Shown: positions 24,801-34,624 of the stretch, piece by piece
How the letters are laid out: each line of letters starts with the position of its first letter
Numbering within the stretch: position 1 is the stretch's first letter
Source of the DNA: Salminus brasiliensis
Taxonomy: Eukaryota; Chordata; Actinopteri; Characiformes; Bryconidae
Direction of reading: 5' to 3'
Assembly (NCBI RefSeq): GCF_030463535.1
Contig: NC_132880.1
Span: 41,421,842-41,485,841 of the forward strand
Length of the DNA: 64,000 bases
Translations under genes and position numbers: made by a program
The notes under the pieces: model-generated
The model's database searches: none
What the model saw: only the letters and a program-made list of their open reading frames with translations
What the model was told of the DNA's origin: nothing

Positions 24801-27800
24801 TTTTGATATCATTACCACGTTCTCAGAATGATCCCACCAACATTTCTCCATCCATTTGTATAGTTTGTTTTTTTTATAAGACTTAAGTAAGTGTAATAAG
24901 ATGGAGAAATGTCATGTTAACCAGTTCAGTTTGGACATCAACCCTCCTGTAATTAACTCCTGGTGTCAGTATACCCTCACTAAATTCCTTTTTCTTCCTT
25001 ATCTTATTATGTCCAGCTTCAGTCTGATCCGTGCTGTGGCCTAGCTATTCTCGAATTGATGAGATGCACTCTCGCCTGCTTACTATATGTGGCCAGTCTG
25101 CTTTAGCATGCCTTCAGCATTACATAAGACTGCATGCACTCCCTCTGGCACAGTGAAATTACGTGGGCTTTTTTTCATGAAGCCTTTTCATTTGTTTGTC
25201 TGTAGTCCACCAGTATGTTATGCTCTAGCTAAGACCAACTTGGTCTTGTACCTTAGACACCATCAACATTTCTGTTCATTTCTCTTATTCATTAATACAA
25301 AAGACATCTGTGGTCTGTTGGCATTAAATAGTGCATGGCATGTAAAGGTTTTTGTTTTAATAATGTGAATTTAATTACATCCTTCAGCCTCTTTATACGC
25401 ATTCCGTTTTCTTTGGGACACAGTTACAACTAGCTTCAGATGAACAATGTGTGTATGTGTGTGTTTGACTTCTTGGTGCAGGAGTACTCAGAGTTCCAGT
25501 ACAGACGGAGGCACAGGCAGCGGAGGAGAGGGGATCTGCTCAGCTTGCACAGTCTCCGCAGCAACACCCCTGAACCCAGCGACCCAAATGGCAGCAATTT
25601 AGGTACTCCTCTCTCATCTGAGTGGCTTTTAGTCAATACCATGCTACAGGCATGTGGCAAAATTAGGACACCTCATAAAAATGTTATTGTAATTACATTG
25701 TAATTAAGAGAAATGCAATTACTACTTAAAATGCCTCAAATTAGAACCAGGTGCAGCACATCAGCTGTAGATTATTAGGATTTGGTTAGAGAGGATTGTG
25801 GGGGAGCCTGATTTATTTAAACCTCAGACATTTAGCTTGGTTTGCTCTTGATTTGATGAAGTGAGTGGTAAAGATCATCATGATCCAAATAACTCTCTAA
25901 AACCTTTGGAAACAGGATTCTGGGACAAAATAGATTCCAGGATTTAAAAGAGATCTCAGAACAATTAGATATCATCTGTTCCTAAATGTTCTTATAAATA
26001 ATCTATATTCTTTACAAAGGCAGAATATATAAAACATCTGCCAACATGGTCAGGTCAGGATGTCCTACCAAGTTCAGACTAACAGCAAATCCCAAGATGT
26101 GTAAAGTGTCCAACAGTCCTAAACTGTCCTCATAGGACCTACAGGTAGCTCTTCCTACAGCCGATGTAAAAATACAGAAAGAAAAAATTTACCATCAGAA
26201 AGAGACCACACAAGTTGTCATGGGAGGTGTGCAAGAATAGTATATTGCTTCATGGTGCTGCCAAAGCAGGAAATGTGTCTTTGGTTTCATCATTAAAAAA
26301 GGAAATTAAACAACAGACACATCAACAATACACATTACAGAATATACATAACCTACAAAAACCTCAATACAAATGAACACAAACTGTTAATGTATTTAAT
26401 AGCATTAGAAACTATCCCTTCTAGATCTTCTTTTAATCAGGTACTCTAGCTTCAGCCTGAAGGAATCAACTCAAACTCAGCATGTATGGAATGCATCAGG
26501 TCTGTGGGTTTCCTGAGTAATGCTCCATTATAAAGATCATCTAATGACTTTTGCTGCTGGCCTATTATTTTCCCTGCCTCCTTGATGATCCTAGCCATTT
26601 TATTTTACTTACCGATCTTCAATGTCAGTACCACACAGAAATATTAATCACCAGCCAGCCCCAACCATCAATCCTCAATATTTAAAACAGCCTATACTTT
26701 CCACAGATTGTTGTATGTTGTAAAATCTCTCTAAAAGCTCCTTGTTTTTTCCAGCATTAATTAATGAATTAAGAAACCTTTGCTGCCAAAACAAAAACAA
26801 GGCAAATGTGCTGCACCTGATTCTAGTTTTAGGTGTTTTAAGTACGAATAAATTTGGCGGCGTTTTTCCTTAACTTCCCTCCTTCCTTAACTTTTTCCTT
26901 AAACTAAAATTACATTTCTATTAGTTATATTGGTAACACTTGTATGTGTGTAAATGTTAGGGAATCGTTGATGTGTTCAAATTATAAAAGGAAAGATGAA
27001 TTGAGTGTGTTTTTGTTCACAGACTCTCAAGAAGGAAGTGGCTCAAGGAGATATGGTGTCACTACAGTGAGTTTAGCCTCTACTTTTATAATGAAGAGCT
27101 CCTGAGCAGCTTTTAGTAACTGAAGTTAATTGAACTGTGTGAGAGATACCACTCATTATTACTACTTCACCTGTTTGAAGAGCACTATACTGCACGTTTT
27201 GAGCATGAGATGGCTCTATCAAGTCCAATCAAGCATTAATAAGATCTCTTAATTCATAGGAGTTCTCAGCTGTATTCCTATGGAAAAGTGTGAACTAGAG
27301 ATTTCTGTTTTCAATTGCTGAATGACTCCTAAAATATGGTGCTCATTATGGAGAGTTTTGTTTTGTTGCAGGCTCTTGGATCATTGGATGAAGACGACCC
27401 AAACATCCTGCTGGCCATCCAGCTGTCCCTGCAGGAGTCCGGGCTGGCCTTGGACTCTGAGCCTCAGGACACGCTTAGCAACGAGGCCTCACTTGGGGCC
27501 ATTGGCTCCTCTCTGCCTTCCAGACTAGAGCCTGTCCCTCACACTGTGGAGCTTCCCCGTGCCTCACTCAGCAGCTCTGAGCTGTTGGAGCTAGGGGACA
27601 GCCTCATGAGGCTGGGCAACATCACCAGCCAATACACCCCCACTAACATGCACTCCTACGCAGATGCCCCAGGCTTGGACCCCTCTGCCAACACAAATCT
27701 GCTTGGCAACATCATGGCCTGGTTCCATGACATGAACCCCCAGAACATTGCACTGATCCCCTCAGCCACTGCTGATGCTAGCCCTGACGCGCCTCCTTCT

Positions 27801-28091
27801 GATGAGACACTGAAACTCCACCCCCAGCCACAGGAGGGGGAAACTGAAGTAGAAAAGCCTGAGCAGAATCTCCACTGTCTGATTAAAGATAATGAAGTGT
27901 TGGAGAGGCCGAGCCTTTTGGAGCTGGAGTGCGTGGACGGTTCAGAGCCGACTAAGACCGAAGCAGATTTGCAAGAGTTGCACTACAGTGTAGACCTCGG
28001 TAGCACTGCTCCTCATGAGAGCGACTGTGACCCCCATCCAGAGCCCACTGAGCTCTCATCAGAATGGGAGGAACAAGAGCACCTGGTCTGA
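9860..28091 (+). CDS. ankib1: ANKIB1, ankyrin repeat and IBR domain RBR E3 ubiquitin ligase
   Basis: Complete gene, 19 coding exons: 9860-10047, 13143-13443, 14079-14261, 14825-14942, 16642-16850, 17065-17153, 18256-18400, 18632-18792, 18926-19014, 19219-19349, 22834-22968, 23222-23308, 23406-23472, 23610-23755, 23833-24011, 24413-24464, 25482-25602, 27023-27066, 27372-28091. They join to 1054 codons plus TGA; I recall about 1089 aa for human. The ATG was chosen because it gives MGNT, a likely N-myristoylation start. Ankyrin repeats lie at about residues 45-190. RING1 starts at C334-x2-C337 with C352, H354, C357 and C360. An IBR at about 410-490 is followed by RING2 (C518, C521, C536, C539, C544, C547), where C531 in EGCNHMQC matches the catalytic cysteine of HHARI-type RBR ligases. 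An Ariadne-like helical region follows, then a ubiquitin-interacting motif at 821-838. The ligase takes ubiquitin from E2 onto C531, then passes it to substrate. The exon 17-19 linker is shorter than I recall in human. Introns carry many transposon remnants. The a/b paralogue is not assigned. Confidence 0.97.
10453..11087. mobile_element. Foldback MITE with about 90-bp internal inverted arms
   Basis: Terminal inverted repeats: 'tatgaccatccctggtttg' at 10461 against 'caaacctggggtggtcata' at 11056. Inside, arms 10525-10614 and 10757-10854 are long imperfect reverse complements ('gtgacactgacatg', 'gtgtgttgtgctggt', 'cagcagtgctgctgg' with their partners). The 'ctgataaaatggacagagtt' and 'ggtcataacattctg' ends are familiar from a very abundant fish element. 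It sits in ankib1 intron 1. Confidence 0.75.
11088..13142. other. Rest of ankib1 intron 1
   Basis: No gene or clear repeat is visible, apart from a run of about 14 C at 12166-12180. The acceptor for coding exon 2 is at 13141-13142. Confidence 0.6.
14738..14821. repeat. (CT)n tract next to the ankib1 exon 4 acceptor
   Basis: CT/CTGT-rich repeat of about 80 bp running straight into the acceptor tag at 14822-14824. It may serve as an extended polypyrimidine tract. Confidence 0.8.
15178..15545 (+). mobile_element. Truncated Tc1-like transposon, 5' part with transposase N-terminus
   Basis: The left terminal repeat 'tatggacaaaagtattggga' at 15184 is followed by a frame (15248-15490) with the features of the N-terminal DNA-binding domain of Tc1-like transposases: [19 protein letters not shown], then [12 protein letters not shown] and [13 protein letters not shown]. 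The frame ends before the catalytic domain and no right end was found nearby, so this is a dead 5' fragment in ankib1 intron 4. Confidence 0.75.
16150..16330 (+). mobile_element. 3' end of a Tc1/mariner-type transposon
   Basis: The words 'atgtttctcacagtggacat', 'gacccctccattatttcta' and the end 'aaatacttattttccttact' match a Tc1-type element I know from fish genomes, in which the last word is the terminal repeat. Only the right end is present. Confidence 0.6.
17500..17608 (-). repeat. Terminal fragment of the Tc1-like MITE family
   Basis: It ends in 'tcccaatacttttgtccata' and 'tagtgtat', the same terminus as the elements at 52415-52830 and 56115-56510, and shares 'ttccctggacag' and 'agttact' with them. 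It lies in ankib1 intron 6. Confidence 0.65.
17883..18210. mobile_element. hAT-type MITE, 328 bp
   Basis: The left end 'agggctgcacactatt' and the reverse complement of the right end, 'agggctgcacaatgtgtt', form terminal inverted repeats. The AGGGCTGCAC start and the 'gatatacattgcgatatt' motif near it are typical of fish hAT-derived MITEs. No clear 8-bp target duplication was found. It lies in ankib1 intron 6, 45 bp before exon 7. Confidence 0.6.
19643..20237 (-). mobile_element. Internally deleted Tc1-like transposon
   Basis: The left end 'tacaccaatgaaccataaca' and following text such as 'gcagcagatcatttaagtcc' and 'gatactgaccactgcatacc' match a widespread fish Tc1-like family, here with the transposase on the minus strand and much of the middle missing. 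The right end continues past a nested insertion with 'gataatcaatgttttgcact' and 'acctgtcag'. A second copy in the other orientation lies at 45285-45722. It is in ankib1 intron 10. Confidence 0.7.
20106..20172 (+). repeat. Short interspersed repeat nested in the Tc1-like copy
   Basis: 'gcatttagcagacgctctta' and 'tccagagcgacttacaaa' form a core found very widely in fish genomes. It interrupts the Tc1-like element at 19643-20237, so it is the younger insertion. Confidence 0.65.
20238..22055. other. Part of ankib1 intron 10
   Basis: Apart from an A run near 20385 and AT-rich patches, I see no gene or repeat I can support. Confidence 0.5.
22060..22600 (+). mobile_element. Degenerate Tc1-like transposon relic
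   Basis: 'catccagcaaaaatcactcc', 'ggaagtcacagagaacccca' and 'ggttacatctaaggaca' correspond to the Tc1 transposase block between the DNA-binding and catalytic domains, with stops and frameshifts. Upstream text on this strand fits the 5' part of such an element. It lies in ankib1 intron 10. Confidence 0.6.
25722..26845. mobile_element. 1.1-kb element with 37-bp terminal inverted repeats
   Basis: The left end 25722-25760 and right end 26808-26845 are imperfect reverse complements, including 'ccaggtgcagcac' against 'gtgctgcacctg'. The inner left text resembles fish Tc1-like elements. Inside (about 26230-26640) is sequence of a different character that may be a nested insertion. No intact transposase frame is present. 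It lies in ankib1 intron 17. Confidence 0.5.
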
Positions 28092-28841
28092 GGAAGGAGG
28101 CAAATGCAAACACCTCAACTTGCGTGCTCTTACTGTGGCCAAACACTATTCATAGGATCAGTTATTGTAAGGGATAGAGAACATTAAGAAAATTAAGAGT
28201 TAATGCCTTGTGGTTAAGCAACATGTCAGTGTTGTGAGCTTACTAGGGGCCGATTAAAGGAATACTCCTGAGTTTCATAACAATTTCAAGGGTTGCACCG
28301 ATTTGCGTTTTGTAGGCTGATGCGGACATCCCATATATGTTGTGTACACTGTTCATAGTGATGCAATTTGGGCTACATCCACCTAGATTGCAGTTGCACA
28401 GAAATAAGTTACAAATGCAGAGAAATGTATAAAATGCAGACATAGTAGCCAAAATACTCTGCTCTTCCAGAGTATAGTAAATGCATCACAGATCGGTTTG
28501 AAATATTGATCAAATCAAAACATCTGTCTCATGCTTATTCTTTTTTTATGCATCCAAGTCCAGTATAATTGTTCAACCCTACTAATTACTATTTATATTA
28601 GCCATTTGGCTTCTATTGTAAGTGTTTTGGAGTACACTGGTTTGCTGTTCTTTTACTAAGAAGGGAAATCAAGGCACCACCTAACACATTTTGTTTTTGG
28701 CTAAATGATTTTAAAAGTATTTAAGCACTACCTTACTATGTTATCTAACCCCACTATGTGGAGGCAAATTATAATATGCTACCTGAAGAAGTCAAAAGAA
28801 ATTAATGTAGGTGTAAATTTAACGTTACCTACAACGTCTCA

Positions 28842-28844
<3 letters not shown>

Positions 28845-28926
<82 letters not shown>
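28845..28926. repeat. (TA)n microsatellite
   Basis: About 40 uninterrupted TA dinucleotides, followed by a short CA run. Such tracts are self-complementary and often vary in length. Confidence 0.95.
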
Positions 28927-28929
<3 letters not shown>

Positions 28930-29205
28930 ACACACACACACATTGGAATAAGTTGCTTTAAGGCACAAAAAAGGTAGAAATATCAGATTTCTGTAACAAT
29001 TCATAGATGATGTTGCTATGGGAATGGATGATGCTCAGAAGCATATCTGACTAGAAACTGTTCCTTTTACATTTTACTCTGTGTTAGATGGTGCCCTGCT
29101 CTTCTGTACGGGTGTCTCACAATTATTGCCCATGGTAATTGGTCATACGCTGCAGGCATGGCAGATGGGGATTAGGCTGAGAAACATTGGAGTATTCCTT
29201 TAAAC

Positions 29206-30029
29206 CAGGGGTGGCAAACATATGGCATACAGGTTGGAACCCACACAGTAAAGGTTCTAATCCCACCCGACAAAAAACAATGTTGAATCCCAAAGTTTTC
29301 TGACACTCTCCAAAAACCACACTGACACTGTGGATACCCGTGCATTTGGATATATATATATATATCACTGACACAAAAAGCCTTATTTCTGACCTACAGG
29401 CATAAACAGGGAGACAAAATAACCCCACAGCAAAACTCATCGAAATCTCTATTTTACTGCCACCTTGCTAAGACAGAAACTGATTTTCTTCAGAGACGTT
29501 AGCTATTGGAGTTTAAGCATTGTGTGAATCTTCAGGGTCGAACACTGACACTGTTTATGAACAAGTGGGTTCATTCACTTTTTAAACTGCAGAAATGTTC
29601 ACAAGTCTGCTCTTATAATGACTGATGCCATTGTCCTTGTAAATTCAAGAAACCCCAAATAAGAAAAAATCTCACTTTGTGAAAAATGAGAAAGTGGATT
29701 TTAAGAAGAAATTTCTTCTGGTGAATAAGGCCCATTGTTATTATATTTTAGCTCTGATTGAGCCTGTTTGTAAAGCTGAAAGTTGGTGTTAGTCTATCAG
29801 TGGCACAGTTGTCTTTCACCAACCAGAGAAAGTTAGTCAGAGTTTGTCACTCAGCCGCTGTTCCACTAAAAGTGCTAATGATATTTAATTCTCCATTAGC
29901 ATACTATGAACTTTGTGCCTGGAAAAAGTGGGTACAGGATTGAGTTTTCCAATAAAAATCTGCCCGTCCCCCTTGACATTGGAGTGCGTGTGAAGTGGCC
30001 TGTTACTTCAAATGGGTTTGCCACCCCTA
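29206..30029. mobile_element. Non-autonomous hAT transposon, 824 bp
   Basis: The left terminus is 'caggggtggcaaac' and the reverse complement of the right terminus is 'taggggtggcaaac', 13 of 14 identical. The element is flanked by 'ctttaaac' (29198-29205) and 'ctttacac' (30030-30037), an 8-bp target duplication with one change. CAGGGG termini and an 8-bp duplication are hallmarks of the hAT superfamily. There is no transposase frame, so it needed another element's enzyme to move. Confidence 0.8.
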
Positions 30030-30060
30030 CTTTACACAATACTGGTGAAGGAAACGCACA

Positions 30061-30343
30061 GGGACACACAGATATCCACCGTAGTTAGGATGTCATGGTT
30101 GGGGGGGGGGGGGTCAAGTAGGCCTAAGCTGTAGGTCTGTGGCAGTGTGTATGTGTCAGGGTGAAAATACCTCTGAAATAATACAACAACAGTATATTAA
30201 TGTCCCTTAATACATCAACGTTTACTCACTTAGCAAGACCAGTAAATGGCCCAAATAGCCCGTATAACCTAATATTCTCCTTTAGCATACAACAGGTCTA
30301 CTTAAAACCCCCAGCCTAACTACGGTGGATACCCATGTGTCCC
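30061..30343. repeat. 283-bp segment with 29-nt terminal inverted repeats
   Basis: 30061-30089 and 30315-30343 are reverse complements at 26 of 29 positions ('ccaccgtagttagg' against 'cctaactacggtgg'). A G run at 30100-30112 lies between. It may be a small MITE. Text just right of it ('catttggacacatatatata', 'aaaagccttatttct') also occurs inside the hAT element near 29345-29385. Confidence 0.5.
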
Positions 30344-32774
30344 AGCAAAAATATGATTACCCTAGCATTTGGACACATATATATATAGTCACTGATACAC
30401 AAAAGCCTTATTTCTCCACAATGACAACTTTTCAGGAGAAGAAAAAAAACCTTTCAACAGAGATTCAAGGTTTTTGCATAACAGCGACTTTTTATACTAA
30501 AATAAAATGAAGAGGAGAATGTTGAGAAGGTCTAATTCTTATGAAGAACCACCAAGATAGGGTTTGAAAAACAAACCCATTTAAGTATGTCTGTCAATGG
30601 AAAGTGAATTACACTGCTATTTCATTTTTTTTCTTTTTCAAAAGGACAAAAATGTGCTCATACACGTGTGAACGATTGACATCAGTGAAGCTTCTGATGT
30701 CTTTAAAAAATAAAGTCCTGCAGTGATCTCAGTCCACAAGCTACTCCATGATCCCACCATCATTCTTGCTTGCTTGCTTTATGCACTTGCACACAAACCT
30801 GTGGCACTTTGTTAAGAGATTTGCCTCGAATGATCTGATCCCACATCTTGAACAGTGCCTCAGAGGCATCCCGGTGATGACATTGTGCCTACTTTTGCTA
30901 AGAGCTAGGTATATATCCAAGCTCGTCCTCTCCCTGACGTGGTTGACTGCTAAGCATTATTAAATGTTGCAGTATTCTAGACAGGCTGTGATATCTGGTA
31001 ACACAACTGGAAACGTTTCTTAATGTGCCACCAGAGGCCACTAGAGCTCGAGTCGAGTTTTCCTCTATACATGCTCATTCAGTTGTATCATTCAGTGTGC
31101 CTTTTATGCCCTTCCCCTGTATGTATATTTGTGTGGTGCCACATTTAAGTTAACCTCTTATTGTGAGGATTTCATTCCCTTAATGAAATGTAAAAGAGAC
31201 TGCATTTTTTTTTGTTACCTAGAAAACCACACTTTTACAATCAAAGCATTTTGCAGGAACATTTTGTATTTTCATGGGCCAACCATGTGTATAATCATTG
31301 CTTGGATTTCTTTTACACTGGACTGAGTCCTGTGTAGTTGGAATGTACACTCTGAAATGCGGAGTGAGAGGCTTGCAAACGAGAGTCGCAATGTGTGTAT
31401 GACTAAAGTGTCATTTATAAATTGCATTGTGTTTTACTGTGATTCATTTCAGTGCCCTGGGTTGAATTAATTGTAATAGATTACAGACATTTTGCTTGGA
31501 AGAGTTATGAGTGTTTTCCTTCATTTTTAATGATTCAGACATCTGTTTCTGTACATGGATGTAGTCCATGTGAATTGATCGTGGTTAATAATGACCATGC
31601 GGTGGTCTGTTCAGAACAATATGCAATTTTTGAAGTAAAAAAAAAAAGTTGGCAGACTGGATGCATACGGATTCCTGCACATCCCAACTAAGTCAGTGTC
31701 TGGCTTATATAAAAAGTGTAATTTTAGGTTGCTTAATGGAATATGTAAAGCTAGGTCCAGTTTCCCCAAAAGCATCTTAGTATTAAGATCATCAGAACTG
31801 TTAGAGAGAGAGTGTTCAGTGTGATGCTCGCTTGATCATTTAGGTAAACATCTTTGTGTTGAGATGCTTTTGGAAAAACAGCCCGGTGTTTATTTTGTTT
31901 AAGCGAAGGGTGACAGTCAGGTTCTGAACTGTGAAGAGAATGTCATGATTGAAATAGATGATGATTAGACTATTTGTAACTTTCTGTTATGCAACTGTTA
32001 TTTATTTCAGTTTTCCATCACTCATCATCGCTGCCAGTATCTCCAAAAAAGTAGCACAAGAAGCAAAACAATCCATAACTTAGTGTTATTATAACAAAGG
32101 TTAATTTCAAGTAATTCTGTATAATTTTCTTTGCCCGTTTCCCATGAAATTTTGATATGTTGTAAATGGTATGTGGTTATTTCAAATTATGTAAAAAAAG
32201 ACACAAATGTAGATACAAGGTTTTGATCTGGCAGTGTTGTTATTTGAACAATCTGTGTGCTTAGAAGTAAGATACCACAGAGCCCAGGACTACCCTCAGA
32301 ATAGTCCAAGCATAACCTCACATTCTCAAATTATGTAAATGATTAAACATAAAGTAACATAAACGTAAGTTATTGATTACCTATTCTGCCTGATACAAAC
32401 TACAGTCTTCAGGGTTCCTCTGGTTAAGAGAAGTAGCTAAATAGAAAGTGAGGACATACAGAAACACATCCTACAACAGAGCGTTAAAACTGTCACAGCA
32501 GAGCCATAATAACCCTCTTGGAATATATTGCGTTATATATTGTGTTGCTTCATTAATAATTTATCAGAATTTATTTCCAAAAGACATGCCTTGTGCAGCA
32601 TATAATGCTTCAGAAAATAGGTGCTATTTATTTTAATAAGTAAAAGTAACTGATAGCTCACTTACACTTAAACTGGCTTCATACATGCATGATTTGGAGG
32701 ACAGGATGAGGACAGGTTTTGTTCGATTGCACGCCTGAAAGGTCGCTGGGTTTGATAGTTTGACTAGTGTGCAC

Positions 32775-33146
32775 TATATAAGAGTGTATGGTGAATTTTA
32801 CATCATCTGTACATTTGCTCAGTTTCTCAAATTCTCGTCGAGCGACTTTTATTTTGAAAACGCCGGTGAGCTGGACCGGAAGTGGTCGCTCAGTTTGAGG
32901 AGAAGGGAGCCTCTATTCAATAGATGATGGAGGACGGTGTTTGTTTTGACAATTCAGTACGACTAAAATGAGTATTTTACAGATTTGGACCTTTTCTATT
33001 AATTTAGGAATAAGTCCACAGGCTAATATTGTTTAAAAGTATTATTTATCCGCGTCAAATTGAGCTGTGGATCAAACACGAGTCGAAACGAGTGTGACCT
33101 GAGTGCAGGAACAGACCGGGCTGCTGTTAGAGGCAGGAGAAGGAAG
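32775..33146 (+). promoter_or_regulatory. gatad1: gatad1 promoter and 5' UTR
   Basis: A TATATAAG-like word lies at about 32775. An ETS/GABP-type site, ACCGGAAGTGG, lies at 32875-32885, which is common in promoters of widely expressed genes. The transcription start is not visible; an exon running from roughly 32900 to the ATG at 33147 is inferred. Confidence 0.5.
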
Positions 33147-34624
33147 ATGCCGCTGGGTGTGAAGCCGTGTTGTGCTGTCTGCAAGACCAACTCGTCGTCC
33201 ATGTGGAAGAAGGGAAATCAGGGAGAAATTCTCTGTAACAACTGCACATCTAAAAGCAGCATTATCGGAGGACCAGGACTGTCGGTCTCATCCACCACTC
33301 AGCAGAATAATGGCGGAGGGAAACAGGTCTGGATAGACTTAGACGGGCTGTGTAATGAGGGTGTTGTTGGGAGTGAGCTTTACACACACAGGAAGGTGTG
33401 GGTAGTTATGAGTACCAACACACTGTAATAGATACACAGGCCTAGTTTAGAGTGTCAACATCAAAATTAAGAAAAAAGAAGTAGTGCATCCGGGTTTTAA
33501 ACTCAACCAGTGAGACACACCCTCAGTTAATGTTACATACCATTATACTACTGTATAATAACAGTTATGGATAATGCTTTGTCAGACTTTCACATAAACT
33601 AGTTGGTCTTTTGTGAAGTGTGTTAAATTTTAGAAAATGGAGATTGTGTAATGTTCAGACTTATATTATAAATATTATATATATATAAAATATATTATAT
33701 ATAAATATTAAACATCTTTATCTCTGCATCAGAAATCTAATCAGAGAGTTCATTCATTGTTACACCACTAATGTGTTGTTGCTCTTTCCCTCTAGTCGAA
33801 GCAGGAGATCCACAGGCGGTCTGCACGACTAAGAAGCACTAAGTACAAGGCACCTGCATCCGAGAAGAAAGTCTCGACTAAAGGAAAAGGAAGACGGCAC
33901 ATCTTTAAACTAAAAAATGTAAGCGCTGTCCGTAGAGAAGCACCTGTATTCTTGTTGAGGAGAGCAGAGTTAGTAACCGTGCTTTTTGTTTTTGTTTGTT
34001 TGTTTGTTTGTTTGTTTGTTTACCCCTTCAGCCTATCAAAGCTCCAGAGTCTGTTTCCACAATCATTACATCAGAGTCCATCTTCTACAAGGTTAGATTT
34101 TCGAATTGACTTTCTAATGGGATTTCAGAAGAGACATTGTTGTTCCAGCTGACCAATTCTCTCTCCTCCACCAGGGTGTTTATTATCAAATCGGAGACGT
34201 CATAAAGGTAACAGATGAAGAGGATGGTAAGCCTTATTTTGCACAGATTCGTGGTTTTGTTCAGGACCAGTACTGCGAGAAGAGCGCTGCACTAACCTGG
34301 CTAATCCCTACTCAGTCCAGTCCAAGAGATCAGTTTGATCCAGGCACTTACATAGTTGGTAAGTTCATGTTGTATACTTGTTCTAGCAAATGGCACCATC
34401 GTTAAATATGACTAACCAAGTGTTTTAACTTCCCAGGTCCAGAAGAGGACTTGCCGAGGAAGATGGAATACCTTGAATTTGTATGCCATGCTCCATCAGA
34501 ATACTTCAAGTCAAGGAGTTGTCCTTTTCCAACAATACCCATTCGCCCAGAGAAAGGCTACATATGGACCCATATTGGACCTACACCTGCTGTTACAATC
34601 AAGGAAACAGTTAGCTGCAATTAA
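33147..34624 (+). CDS. gatad1: GATAD1, GATA zinc finger domain-containing protein 1
   Basis: Five coding exons, 33147-33326, 33796-33918, 34032-34091, 34175-34358 and 34437-34624, join to 244 codons plus TAA (I recall 269 aa in human, the difference being a Gly/Ser-rich linker). The ATG gives the expected MPLG start, and no ATG extends the frame further upstream. A GATA-type zinc finger sits at the N-terminus, C9-x2-C12-x17-C30-x2-C33, followed by a variable linker, a basic stretch in exon 2 (KGKGRRHIFKLKN) and a conserved C-terminal domain starting SVSTIITSESIFYKG, with later QIGDVI and YIWTHIGPTP. Vertebrate GATAD1 is a nuclear chromatin protein found with H3K4me3-linked HDAC/EMSY/KDM5-type complexes. 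It lies directly downstream of ankib1 in the same orientation, as in human. The product is strongly supported. Confidence 0.97.
33993..34021. repeat. (TTTG)n microsatellite in gatad1 intron 2
   Basis: About seven TTTG units lying shortly before the exon 3 acceptor at 34030-34031. Confidence 0.85.

Larger units (their letters stand above)
28092..33146 (+). other. ankib1 3' UTR and ankib1-gatad1 intergenic DNA
   Basis: The 3' UTR starts at 28092. AATAAA-like signals occur at about 29952 (inside a transposon), 30504 and 30711, and I cannot tell which is used. Besides the repeats listed separately, no gene is visible. Sequence from about 32770 is probably gatad1 promoter and 5' UTR. Confidence 0.5.

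Noticed and set aside
33060-33146. N-terminal extension of gatad1
   Set aside because: The upstream frame has no ATG. The ATG at 33147 gives the conserved MPLG start, so the upstream part is 5' UTR.
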